Part shown: positions 42,059 to 50,154 of the stretch, piece by piece | Layout: each line of letters begins with the position of its first letter | Numbering within the stretch: the first letter of the stretch is position 1 | Assembly (NCBI GenBank): GCA_017991595.1 | Contig: JAGOQJ010000002.1 | Coordinates: 187,386 to 251,385 of the forward strand | Source of the DNA: Candidatus Didemnitutus sp. | GTDB taxonomy: Bacteria > Verrucomicrobiota > Verrucomicrobiia > Opitutales > Opitutaceae | Direction: 5' to 3' | Length of the DNA: 64,000 nt | Made by a program: the position numbers and the translations under genes | Notes under the pieces: model-generated | The model's input: the letters and a program-made list of their open reading frames with translations, nothing else | The model's database searches: none | Told to the model about the DNA's origin: nothing

Positions 42059-43780
42059 GTGACCGTGGATACCGAACGCCTCCCGCTCCTGCTCGTCTTC
42101 AATCCGAGCAACCAACTCGCCGTGCGCGTGGCGGATGCCCGCCTTTCTGCCCCCTTCGCCGGCCCGGACGCCGAGGCGCAGCTGCGCGCGCATTTCCCGG
42201 ATCACACCCCGCCTGCGCCCTTCTACACGGTCGAGTCGGGCGGCCGCACGTGGGAGGTGTCGCTGGTCCAGGTCGGCGAAGCCGCGCCGCCGGACGGCAT
42301 CGAATTCCGCTCGCTGGCGCAGCTCGAGCTTTCCGCCGCGGCGCAGGATGCGTTGCTGGCCGAGGCAGTCCGCGGGCTCGAGCCGCATCTCATCGAGGTT
42401 CCTTACCTGCATCTCGGTGAGAACGACTACATCTACCGCTTCCGCGTCGAGCGCGACCGCAACCGCTCGATCTACGCGCAGGACGCCGAGGCCCGCGCGC
42501 TTTACCAGAGCAAGCTGTGCGAAGCCATCAAGGCCCTGTCGCGCACCAACGAGCGCTCGGCCTCCGCGCCGGCGCGGTTGGATTTCGGCGCGGTCCAGTA
42601 TGTGATCCCGAGCCACTTCGGCTTCTGCCTCGGCGTGAAAAACGCCATTGAGCGCGCCTACGAATCCCTCGCGGAAAATCCGGGACGGCGCGTGTTCATG
42701 CTGAGCGAGCTGATCCACAATCCCTTCGTGAACGAGGATCTGCTGCGTCGCGGCCTGCGCTACCTCCAGACCGACAAGGGCGTGCCGCTCACGACCTCGG
42801 GCCGGCCCGCGCTCCCGGACGGGACGGAGTCGTTGCTGTGGGACACACTCACCGGCGACGACGTCGTGATCATCCCGGCCTTCGGCGCCACCGACGAGGA
42901 CAAGAAGCGACTCATCCGCAAGGGCATCCGGGTCGCGCAATACGACGCCACCTGCATGCTGGTGGAAAAAGTCTGGAAAGCCGCCCGCGCCTTCGGCCGC
43001 GAAGGGTTCACCGTCATCATCCACGGCAAAAGCGAACACGAGGAAACCAAGGCGACCTTCTCCAACAGCCGCCGCTACGCTCCGTCGATCATCATCCGCT
43101 CGCTCGCCGAGGCCCGCGTGCTCGGCGACTATATCGCGCAACCGACTCCCGAGGGACGCGCGGCGATCCTGCAACGCTTCGCCGGTCTGCACACGCCGGG
43201 CTTCGATCCGGCCGTGCATCTCGACCGTCTCGCCATCGTCAACCAGACGACGCTGCTCATGAACGAGACAGCGGCGATCATCGACTACTTCAAGGCCGTC
43301 TTCGTCGCCCGCTACGGCGACACCGACGGCCCCGCGCACGTGGGCGGAGCGGGCAAGAAGGACACGCTCTGCTACGCCACGCAGGTCAACCAGGATGCGC
43401 TGGCCCGCGCCCTCGGCGAACCGCTCGACGCCGCGTTCATCGTCGGCGGCAAGAACAGCTCCAACACCTACCAGCTCTACCGCGTCTGCGAGCAGAAGCT
43501 CGGCAACCGCGCCTTCTTCATCCAATCCGAGTCGAGTATTCGCTCGCGCTGCGAGATCGAGCATTACGTCTTCCCGGCAACGGGCCCCGGCAAGGGCGGA
43601 CACACCGAGGTCCATCCACTGTGGTGCCACGACGACGTGGCGCCCAAGCGCGTGCTCATCACGGGCGGTGCCTCCTGTCCGGACGGGCTCGTCCAACAGG
43701 TCATCATGCGCATCAATGCGCTGTTCCCACCCGAGCGGCTGCGCCCGATCGACGCCGTGCTGGCGGACCTGAAGGCATAA
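42059..43780 (+). CDS. ispH: 4-hydroxy-3-methylbut-2-enyl diphosphate reductase, plant/cyanobacterial type, with long N-terminal extension
   Basis: A 573-aa IspH/LytB starting at GTG 42059. The iron-sulfur cluster ligands are Cys190 (HFGFCLGV), Cys299 (YDATCML) and Cys438 (DTLCYATQVNQDA). The context of the third Cys, plus HGKSEHEETKATFS and GKNSSNTYQLY, matches the plant/cyanobacterial type rather than E. coli, where it precedes GVTAGAS. It reduces HMBPP to IPP and DMAPP in the MEP pathway. The first 175 or so residues have no counterpart in ordinary IspH (about 310-410 aa); they are mixed alpha/beta with no signal peptide. A further Cys540 is in GGASCPD. It is divergent from pdxH and followed by a hairpin at 43784. 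Confidence 0.9.
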   Translation: MTVDTERLPLLLVFNPSNQLAVRVADARLSAPFAGPDAEAQLRAHFPDHTPPAPFYTVESGGRTWEVSLVQVGEAAPPDGIEFRSLAQLELSAAAQDALLAEAVRGLEPHLIEVPYLHLGENDYIYRFRVERDRNRSIYAQDAEARALYQSKLCEAIKALSRTNERSASAPARLDFGAVQYVIPSHFGFCLGVKNAIERAYESLAENPGRRVFMLSELIHNPFVNEDLLRRGLRYLQTDKGVPLTTSGRPALPDGTESLLWDTLTGDDVVIIPAFGATDEDKKRLIRKGIRVAQYDATCMLVEKVWKAARAFGREGFTVIIHGKSEHEETKATFSNSRRYAPSIIIRSLAEARVLGDYIAQPTPEGRAAILQRFAGLHTPGFDPAVHLDRLAIVNQTTLLMNETAAIIDYFKAVFVARYGDTDGPAHVGGAGKKDTLCYATQVNQDALARALGEPLDAAFIVGGKNSSNTYQLYRVCEQKLGNRAFFIQSESSIRSRCEIEHYVFPATGPGKGGHTEVHPLWCHDDVAPKRVLITGGASCPDGLVQQVIMRINALFPPERLRPIDAVLADLKA

Positions 43781-43805
43781 AAAAGCCGGCCCCGCAGGAC
43801 CGGCT
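43778..43805 (-). terminator. Terminator for the minus-strand outer-membrane-like gene
   Basis: A 6-bp stem (43800-43805 with 43784-43789, AGCCGG/CCGGCT) with a 10-nt loop runs on the minus strand into a T run (43784-43778). It also lies just after the ispH stop, so it can end both converging transcripts. Confidence 0.7.
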
Positions 43806-43830
43806 GAGAGTGTTGCGCTGACCGCGCGGA

Positions 43831-45090
43831 TCAGAAGCGCACGCTGATGCCGCCGCGCAGACCGATGGCGTTGCCGAGATCGATCGTCGCGGTGCGCCCG
43901 GCGACGGACATCTCGTAGGTGCCGAATTGCTGCATCGAGACGCCGGCGAACAGCCCGGTGCGCTCGGTGGCCGCCCACTCGACGTTCACGTCAGCGTAGA
44001 AGCCCGCCAGCAACTTGCTATCGGCATCCCAGCGCTCATCCGAAATCGTCATCGGGCCATCCGGCAAAGCCACTTCGATCTGTTCCATCACGCTGTAGCG
44101 GCTGCCGCTGTAGGCGCCGGCCACGCCGATGCTGGCGTTGAGACCGATGGTGTCGGTGACTTGGGTGCGGATCGACGGACCGACGCGCACCATGAAATAA
44201 GCGCCCTTGATTTGCCAGTTGCCGTGCACATCGATCTCGCCCATCGCCACTGGAGCGCCCTCTTCGACGGGCTCATAGACCACCGGCGCGGTGGTCTCGT
44301 TGCCATTGTTGTCATACGTGGGACCGCCCCAAGAGCCGGTAGGCAAGGTGCCGACGATGGTGTAGAAATCGGACCGCTTGAAAAGCGAGGAGCGGACCGT
44401 GCCGCCCGTCTTAGCGTTCATGGTGTTGAGCGCGATGCCCGCCGTGACGCCCCACTCGATGCGCTGGCCAAATTTACCAATCGCGCGGGCGAGCGACATT
44501 TCGATGCCGGCGTTCATGCCCTCGTCCTTCTCGATCGAATTACCCAAGCTGGTCGTGGTGTAATTGCTCATCTGCACACGCCCGCCTACAATCTGACTCT
44601 CGGAGGCCGCCTGCCAGACACGGCTGTTCGGCTCGTTGTAGGCGAGGTTGCTACTGGACACCTCTTCCAGTATCCCGCCACCTTTGTCTTCAGTCTGGCG
44701 CGTGCGCGTGCGAATCTCGTAGCGTCCGCCACCGACATCGGCCCGGTAAACCGTATACGAACCGGCCGTGGTGTCCGGGTCCGTAGGCGTCGTGGGAGTA
44801 TCCGTCTCGTTGAAGCGGGGCTGGTCTTTGCGCACGAAACCGTCGGCGTAAGCGCGGTCTCCATTTTCCAGCGGACCGTTGACGTAAGGATTCACAACAC
44901 CGAGGTTGCCGAACTTCACGTTGGCTCCGGAGCTCATCAAGCGGACGCCAAAGCTCAGGGTGCTCTTCGGCACATACCATTCGTCGGTGGGCAACGTGTA
45001 TTGGACCTGCTCCTCGTCGGTGGATTGGGCGGCCGCGGGCAGGACAAAGGACGCCAGCAGCGCCACGGGGAGAACGGAACGGAGATTCAT
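43831..45090 (-). CDS. Secreted or outer-membrane beta-barrel-like protein
   Basis: A 419-aa protein with a signal peptide (MNLRSVLPVALLASFVLPAAAQ) chosen at ATG 45090. The mature chain alternates polar and hydrophobic residues in strands (TLSFGVRLMSSGANVKFG, GAYFMVRVGPSIRTQV, LLAGFYADVNVEWAA) and ends in GNAIGLRGGISVRF. A C-terminal Phe preceded by alternating residues is the usual signal for outer-membrane insertion. A Thr/Pro/Asp-rich loop occurs around residue 95-105. No named family recognised. It stands alone between the ispH terminator and a coiled-coil gene. Confidence 0.7.
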   Translation of the reverse strand: MNLRSVLPVALLASFVLPAAAQSTDEEQVQYTLPTDEWYVPKSTLSFGVRLMSSGANVKFGNLGVVNPYVNGPLENGDRAYADGFVRKDQPRFNETDTPTTPTDPDTTAGSYTVYRADVGGGRYEIRTRTRQTEDKGGGILEEVSSSNLAYNEPNSRVWQAASESQIVGGRVQMSNYTTTSLGNSIEKDEGMNAGIEMSLARAIGKFGQRIEWGVTAGIALNTMNAKTGGTVRSSLFKRSDFYTIVGTLPTGSWGGPTYDNNGNETTAPVVYEPVEEGAPVAMGEIDVHGNWQIKGAYFMVRVGPSIRTQVTDTIGLNASIGVAGAYSGSRYSVMEQIEVALPDGPMTISDERWDADSKLLAGFYADVNVEWAATERTGLFAGVSMQQFGTYEMSVAGRTATIDLGNAIGLRGGISVRF

Positions 45091-45202
45091 TCGGGATAGG
45101 TGAAACAGATGGCTTGGGATGGGAAAAGCCAAATGTGAGGATGTTCCCGCCTTCCAGCGGGATAAATCGGTCTTTTCCCGCCACGGACGCCCGCGGGCAG
45201 CC

Positions 45203-45937
45203 TCAGGCCTTCTCGATCGGCTCCTGCGGCTCGTCCTTGAGCAGGCCCAGTTGCCGCATCTTCCGCTTCAAGTCCTCTTCCTTCTGCTCGAGCTCGGTTT
45301 CCTTCTCCTGCTGCTCCTGCATCTTCTGGAAGAGGGTCGCTTCGCTTTGATCGAGGAATTCCTCCCGATCCTTCAACACTTGGCGCTGCTCCTTGAGGGA
45401 AGATTCCTGCCGGTCGAGCTCCTCCTTGAGCTTCTTCAGCGCTTCCTGCTGTTCAGCCGAAATGCCTTCGCTGGTGGCCGGCTGCCGGCGGGCGGCCTCG
45501 ATCACACGTTCGCGCGCCACGAGCAAGGCCTCGGCTTCGGCGAGTTCGCGTTCCCGCTCGGCCAGCTTGGCCTGCGCCTCGGCCACGGCGGCGTCGCGCT
45601 CGGCGACCTTGGCCTCCAGGGCGCGGATGGCCTTTTCGAGCTCCTCCACCTGCGAGCCGCTGAGCGAGCCCGCGGCGGCGTTCCACGGCGCGCGCGACTG
45701 GGAAAAAATGCTGTCGATCGAGCGGCGGGCCTCGACCGTGGCGGCCGTCGCCTCCTGCGCCCGTTGCAACGGGCTGGCGCGGCGAGGAAGCACCAAGGGC
45801 CTCAACCCGAGGGCGGGCTTGCCCGCAGGCGGCTTGAGGCCGCTGCCGAAAGGCGACGCGCCGGCCGGAGGCGGAAAGGCACCGGGACGGAGAGAAGGAG
45901 CGGGATCGGAGGTCGACACGACGGCAAGGCCACCCAC
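45203..45937 (-). CDS. Coiled-coil protein encoded with the ParA-like gene
   Basis: A 244-aa protein. Residues 1-65 are Pro/Ala-rich and probably disordered. Residues about 90-235 form a long heptad-rich coiled coil of Glu, Lys, Gln and Ala (VEELEKAIRALEAKVAERD, ELDRQESSLKEQRQVL) that ends KRKMRQLGLLKDE. No membrane segment or signal. The GTG start at 45937 directly abuts the stop of the preceding gene (45938), indicating coupled translation; a second GTG is at 45919. Long coiled coils are typical of scaffold or landmark proteins that work with ParA ATPases, but the role here is inferred only from the operon. Confidence 0.7.
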   Translation of the reverse strand: MGGLAVVSTSDPAPSLRPGAFPPPAGASPFGSGLKPPAGKPALGLRPLVLPRRASPLQRAQEATAATVEARRSIDSIFSQSRAPWNAAAGSLSGSQVEELEKAIRALEAKVAERDAAVAEAQAKLAERERELAEAEALLVARERVIEAARRQPATSEGISAEQQEALKKLKEELDRQESSLKEQRQVLKDREEFLDQSEATLFQKMQEQQEKETELEQKEEDLKRKMRQLGLLKDEPQEPIEKA

Positions 45938-46903
45938 TCAACCGCGGCCGAAGAGGCGGGCGAAAAATCCGCCCTTCTTCGGCTCAGGCGCCGCCTCGGA
46001 CGGGAGTTTGGATTCGCCCGCGCCGAACGCGGCGCGCGCCAAGTGCGCGGCGATCGCCTCGCGCGCCGGATCGTTGATCGGCACGAGGTAGCGCTCAAAA
46101 GCCTGCCCCTGCTTGATCTGCGCGCAGGCGGCGGTGTGCTGATCCTTGAACCACGCGATGGCCGCATCGAGGCGCAGTTTGACCTGACGCTCGAGCGCTT
46201 CGCGTCTGGCGCTGTCCAATTTCTGCGCGACGGGTGCTTGCGCGGGCGGCAGCTTGGCACCGTAGGCAAGCGCGAGCGCGACTTGGTCGGCACGGCTCAG
46301 CTCGGCCACCGCGAGGCCGAGCGCCTCCGGCAGGTGCAACCCGAGGGCGCCGCGGCGGAACGGCAAAAACTCGCCGATACCCGCCTCGTCACCATGCGTC
46401 AGCGCGTTGAGCAGGCTGCGGAAATCGCCGCCGATGACGACGCGGGTCGACATCTGCTGCGCGAGGTTGGCGAATTCGCCGAGGGTCTTCACGCCCTCGG
46501 AGGCACACACGATGCGCGTGCCCTCGCTGAGATTGACGAGTTGGAGCGGGAAAGCCGGCGGGATCTCGAGCCGCGCGAGCGTCTTCAAGATCGGGTTCTC
46601 CTTCGCGGCGCTTTCCTCGACCTGCTCCACCATGTCGCCGAAGGGATCGTCGAACGCGAGCGTCTCCTTGAGGATGCCGACCAGCAGGTCCGCGCGGGCG
46701 GACTGGCCGGCGATCTCGGGCAGCATCAGCAGCTCGTCGTAGGTGAAGTCGATGTATTTGGACGGCTTCTCCTCGTCGCCCGGCACAGGCCAGGCATCAC
46801 CCTCGAGGTTTTGCGCGAGGCTGTGCAGCGACGTGTCGGCCATGATGGAGGTGCGGAACTTCTTCCGAACCTCGTCCCATTCCTTCGCGGTGAATTTCGG
46901 CAT
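45938..46903 (-). CDS. Uncharacterised 321-aa protein downstream of the ParA-like gene
   Basis: A soluble, mostly helical 321-aa protein (MPKFTAKEWDEVRKKFRTS at the N-terminus) of no family I recognise. The central part has TRVVIGGDFRSLLNALTHGDEAG. The C-terminal 13 residues, PKKGGFFARLFGRG, combine basic and aromatic residues in a short amphipathic segment of the kind that can bind membranes. It begins 18 nt after the ParA stop and abuts the coiled-coil gene, so all three are likely one operon. A role as the partner that stimulates or reads the ParA ATPase is plausible but unproven. Confidence 0.65.
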   Translation of the reverse strand: MPKFTAKEWDEVRKKFRTSIMADTSLHSLAQNLEGDAWPVPGDEEKPSKYIDFTYDELLMLPEIAGQSARADLLVGILKETLAFDDPFGDMVEQVEESAAKENPILKTLARLEIPPAFPLQLVNLSEGTRIVCASEGVKTLGEFANLAQQMSTRVVIGGDFRSLLNALTHGDEAGIGEFLPFRRGALGLHLPEALGLAVAELSRADQVALALAYGAKLPPAQAPVAQKLDSARREALERQVKLRLDAAIAWFKDQHTAACAQIKQGQAFERYLVPINDPAREAIAAHLARAAFGAGESKLPSEAAPEPKKGGFFARLFGRG

Positions 46904-46921
46904 GGTGTAATCTGGGGATGA

Positions 46922-47815
46922 TCAGGCGTTCGACCCGTGCTCGACGATCTCCGCGGCGAGCAGACGGTAGTCGTTGGTGACACTGTCGGTCTCGGTCGGC
47001 TCGGTGCCGACGAGGCTGACGGGCAGGCCGAGTGTCACGGCGCGGCGCACGACCATGGCATCGCGGACCTGCGTGCCGAAGATCTTGGCCGACGGGGCCA
47101 CGCCGCGCTTCTGCGCCTTGAATTGATTCAAGCGGAGCTGCATGCGCATCTTCGGCACCTCGATGTCGGTGTTGAGCTTGATCGAGTTGAAGATGATGCC
47201 GTAAACCTGCGCGGCCGGCCCCATCGCGCTCGTGCGGAAGCTCGCCGAGGTCTGCTGGAAGCGCATCAACTTCTCCACCAGCAGGGTGAAGCCGATCAGG
47301 CTCAGCGCGTCGGGATTGGCCGGCACGTAGATCTCGTTGGCGCAGAAGATGCCATTCTGCGAGGCGCGCAGGATGTTGGGCGGACAATCGAAGAGGATGA
47401 CGTCGTAATCCTTCTCCACCTCCGCGAGCTGTTCCTGGAAAATCGCGTAGGACGGCCGCTTCGGATCGGGCTTATATTCGCCCTCGAGGTCGACGAGGTT
47501 GAAGGTCGTCGGCACGAGATCGAGGCCGGGCAGCAGCTTCTCGCCTTCCTTGCCCTCGACGACATCCTTGATGATGAGATCCTTCACCCGAGCGGTGCCC
47601 GGGTCGTAGATGGAGTAGATCGAGCCCACGCCGCCAGCGTTGATCTTGTTCCAACGCTCCAGCTTCAACAGCCAGATGCTGGCGTTGGACTGGGTATCGA
47701 AGTCGAACAGCAGCACGCGCAGTCCACGCTGAGCCAGCGCTGCGGCGGTGTTGACGATGAGCGAGGTCTTGCCGACGCCGCCCTTGTAGTTGATGAAAGC
47801 GATTTTGCGGGCCAT
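46922..47815 (-). CDS. ParA/MinD-family ATPase
   Basis: A 297-aa P-loop ATPase. The deviant Walker A is KGGVGKTS (residues 11-18, with Lys11 the signature Lys), the switch is FDFDTQSNAS, and Walker B is DVILFDCPPN. The sequence continues with VPANPDALSLIGFTLL, typical of ParA/Soj. There is no N-terminal HTH, as expected for a chromosomal or positioning-type ParA. No parB homologue or parS-like inverted repeat is adjacent; the next two genes are novel proteins. It may position a cellular structure rather than segregate DNA. I chose the ATG at 47815; upstream residues in the frame are not family-like. Confidence 0.88.
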   Translation of the reverse strand: MARKIAFINYKGGVGKTSLIVNTAAALAQRGLRVLLFDFDTQSNASIWLLKLERWNKINAGGVGSIYSIYDPGTARVKDLIIKDVVEGKEGEKLLPGLDLVPTTFNLVDLEGEYKPDPKRPSYAIFQEQLAEVEKDYDVILFDCPPNILRASQNGIFCANEIYVPANPDALSLIGFTLLVEKLMRFQQTSASFRTSAMGPAAQVYGIIFNSIKLNTDIEVPKMRMQLRLNQFKAQKRGVAPSAKIFGTQVRDAMVVRRAVTLGLPVSLVGTEPTETDSVTNDYRLLAAEIVEHGSNA

Positions 47816-47948
47816 TGGGAAGGTTGGCGACTGAGGGCAAAATGGCGCCAACGCTCACGGAAGCGCGAGTTAAAAATCTCGCGAAACATTGCGCCGGCGG
47901 GCGCAATTTCCGGCTTCGCCTGCGGCCCGTTTTTCGCAACCTCCCGCC

Positions 47949-48413
47949 ATGCCCGAGCTTTCCCTGCAACAGCGTTTCTCCCCCGCCAGCATCTGCTTCG
48001 GCTGCGGCCCAGCCAACCCCCAAGGCCTCCATGTCCAAAGCCACGTGCGCGGCGACGAGGTCGTCGCCACCTGGCACCCCGCCGCCCACCACCAAGCCTT
48101 CCCGGGCGTCCTGAACGGGGGCATCATCGGCTCGTTGCTCGACTGCCACTGCAACTGGACCGCAGCCTGGCACCTGATGCAGCAGGGAGGACTCGAGAAA
48201 CCGCCGTGCTGCGTGACGGCCGATTACGCGATCAAGATGATGCGCCCTACCCCGTCCGACGGCCCGCTCGAACTCGTCGCGCGCGTCGTCGCGTCGTCCG
48301 CCGACCGCGCCACCGTCGAAGCCACCCTCTCCGCCGCGGGCAAACCCCGCGCCACCTGCCGCGGCACCTTCGTGGCTGTGCAACCGGGCCATCCCGCCTA
48401 TCATCGTTGGTAA
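47949..48413 (+). CDS. Hot-dog fold thioesterase (PaaI-like)
   Basis: A 154-aa protein. The segment CFGCGPANPQGLHVQ followed by FPGVLNGGIIGSLLDCH is the 4HBT/PaaI pattern, where the Gly-rich turn packs against the hot-dog helix and an acidic residue (Asp) lies on it. The C-terminal half forms strands (GPLELVARVVASS, ATCRGTFVAV). It likely hydrolyses acyl-CoA thioesters; the substrate is unknown. It is divergent from parA. The ATG at 47949 gives the family N-terminus; upstream residues in the same frame are not conserved in character. Confidence 0.8.
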   Translation: MPELSLQQRFSPASICFGCGPANPQGLHVQSHVRGDEVVATWHPAAHHQAFPGVLNGGIIGSLLDCHCNWTAAWHLMQQGGLEKPPCCVTADYAIKMMRPTPSDGPLELVARVVASSADRATVEATLSAAGKPRATCRGTFVAVQPGHPAYHRW

Positions 48414-48516
48414 AGAGCAAGAGCGCGCGCCCCGCCGTCCACGCCGCGCTCGGGAATGTTGCGCAATCGTGACCTGCGCGCCACCCCGGCGTCACGCGTC
48501 GCAGCGATAATGCGGC

Positions 48517-48906
48517 ATGCCCACCCGCATCCTCGCCGTTGACGATGAGCCCGAGATCACCGACCTGATCCGCTATCACCTCACGCGCGCGGGCTACGAG
48601 GTCGACACCGCCGCGAACGGCTGGGAGGCACTCGCCGCCATCCAACAGAACCGGCCCGACCTGATGCTGCTCGACCTCATGCTACCGGACCTCGACGGTT
48701 TCGGCGTCTGCGAGATTCTGCGTCGCGAGGTCACGACCGCCACCATCCCGATCGTCATCATCTCCGCCTGGGCCTCGCCTGATTCGCGCAACCTCGGCTT
48801 GGAACTCGGCGCGCTCGACTACATCACCAAGCCGTTCAGCCCGCGCGTGCTGGTGGAGCGCGTGAATCGCCTCACCGCGCAACGCGCGGACCGAGCGGCC
48901 AAGTGA
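48517..48906 (+). CDS. Receiver-only response regulator
   Basis: A 129-aa CheY/PhoP-like receiver without output domain. Acidic pocket residues are in ILAVDDEPEI, the phosphoacceptor Asp is in LLDLMLPDLDGFG, and the switch Ser and Lys are in IIISAW and ITKPFSP. The 13-residue tail after the domain (VNRLTAQRADRAAK) is too short for DNA binding. No kinase is adjacent; it may be served by one of the hybrid kinases in the window. It converges on the tonB-like gene. Confidence 0.88.
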   Translation: MPTRILAVDDEPEITDLIRYHLTRAGYEVDTAANGWEALAAIQQNRPDLMLLDLMLPDLDGFGVCEILRREVTTATIPIVIISAWASPDSRNLGLELGALDYITKPFSPRVLVERVNRLTAQRADRAAK

Positions 48907-48908
48907 GC

Positions 48909-48924
48909 GCCCGGTCAGCCGGGC
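48909..48924. terminator. Hairpin between convergent receiver and TonB-like genes
   Basis: A 6-bp GC stem (48909-48914 with 48919-48924) with a 4-nt loop fills the 18-nt gap between the two stop codons. No T tract, so it may be a weak bidirectional terminator. Confidence 0.4.
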
Positions 48925-49626
48925 TCAGTCCTCCGTGAGGTTGAAACCGATCGGCACCGCCATGCGGAACGGCACCGCGCGACCGTCCTTGCGGCCGGGC
49001 TCGAAGCGCCACTTCAACACGGCGCGCAGGGCTGCCTCCTCGAACTCCTTCTCACCGCCGCGCACGATGCGGGCGGTGACCACGCGACCGGCGGTATCGA
49101 CTTCGAACTCGACGAACACCTGCCCGGTCACTCCGCTCTGGCGCAACGCGAAGGGATAATCCGGCGCCGGCTGCGCCACCGCCCGCGGCGTGCGATCGAG
49201 GCGATCGATGCCGAACACCGGTGTGGCCGGCGGGCCCCACGTGCCGGGGCCAACGAGATCGCCCGGTCCGCCGGGACCGCCCGGCACGACCGTGAGGTCG
49301 CGATGAGGCGTGAAGGGACGCGCCGGCTCGTGCGGCATTTCAATCCACGGGTTGCGCGGCCCCGTCACGTCATCGGGCAAGCTCGGCGCAGTCGGACCGC
49401 CACCGAGGGGCTTCACCGCCGCGGCGTTGGTCGGGGCCGGGTCGGCGGGCGGACGCAGGATCTCGATCAATCCTTCCGGGAACGGACGCGGACGCGGCAA
49501 CTCCACCGGCGGGGTGAAATCGATGCTCCGCGTCGCGGGCACGAAGGCGAAAAGCAACACGGCATGGATGGCCGCTGCGAGGCAGACAGGAACGCCGAAG
49601 CGTTGGGTGAGGGTCAGGGTGTTCAT
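48925..49626 (-). CDS. TonB-like energy transducer
   Basis: A 233-aa protein. An N-terminal transmembrane helix spans about residues 10-32 (VPVCLAAAIHAVLLFAFV), a Pro-rich region spans about 35-150, and a C-terminal TonB domain contains RPDYPFALRQSGVTGQV-like sequence (here APDYPFALRQSGVTG) and VLKWRFEPGRKDGRAV. TonB couples the inner-membrane proton motive force (with ExbB/ExbD, not seen here) to outer-membrane receptors. ATG 49626 starts just before the membrane helix; the longer frame upstream is not family-like. It could instead be a TonB-domain protein of another envelope system. Confidence 0.82.
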   Translation of the reverse strand: MNTLTLTQRFGVPVCLAAAIHAVLLFAFVPATRSIDFTPPVELPRPRPFPEGLIEILRPPADPAPTNAAAVKPLGGGPTAPSLPDDVTGPRNPWIEMPHEPARPFTPHRDLTVVPGGPGGPGDLVGPGTWGPPATPVFGIDRLDRTPRAVAQPAPDYPFALRQSGVTGQVFVEFEVDTAGRVVTARIVRGGEKEFEEAALRAVLKWRFEPGRKDGRAVPFRMAVPIGFNLTED

Positions 49627-49713
49627 GACGTTTCTCCACCTCCACGACGCGCGGACGCGCCACTTCTTAGAAGGACGTTGCCAAGTTCCGACGTGCCCGT
49701 GTGAATTTTCCGC

Positions 49714-50154
49714 GTGCAACCCACCGACCTCGCGCTCAGCCAGGCTCTCGGGATCGTCGCCGCGCCCCCGGGTGCGGCGCATCTGCTCGAGCTGTCGCCC
49801 GGCGCACTCACGCACAACCATGTGGGCACGCTGCACGCCGCCGTGCAATTCGCGCTCGCCGAGGCCGCCTCCGCCGCCTGCCTACAACGCGACTTTCCCG
49901 ACGCCGGTGCCGTGTTCGCCGTCGTTCGCGGCGCCCAGGTGAAATACCGCCGCGCCGCGACGGGCGATCTGCTCGCCTACGCCCGGCCCGACGACGACAC
50001 TCGCGAACACCTCGCGCACGATCTCGCCACCCGCACGCGAAGCTCCGCCACCGTCGTGGTCGAACTCAAGGACCGCGCCGGCCAACTCGTTTTCCAGGGC
50101 CACTTCGATTGGTTCATCGCCTGCACCCCGGCGCCCGCGCCGGATTCCGCATGA
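49714..50154 (+). CDS. Hot-dog fold thioesterase-like protein
   Basis: A 146-aa protein starting at GTG 49714. It has the hot-dog signature HNHVGTLHAAVQFALAEAAS, with a Gly-Thr-Leu-His turn before the long helix, followed by strands (GAQVKYRRAATGDL, SATVVVELKDRAG, FQGHFDWFI). This resembles DUF4442/YiiD C-terminal thioesterases. The substrate is unknown. Its stop overlaps the ATG of a secreted protein gene by 4 nt, so both are probably made together. Divergent from tonB. Confidence 0.75.
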   Translation: MQPTDLALSQALGIVAAPPGAAHLLELSPGALTHNHVGTLHAAVQFALAEAASAACLQRDFPDAGAVFAVVRGAQVKYRRAATGDLLAYARPDDDTREHLAHDLATRTRSSATVVVELKDRAGQLVFQGHFDWFIACTPAPAPDSA

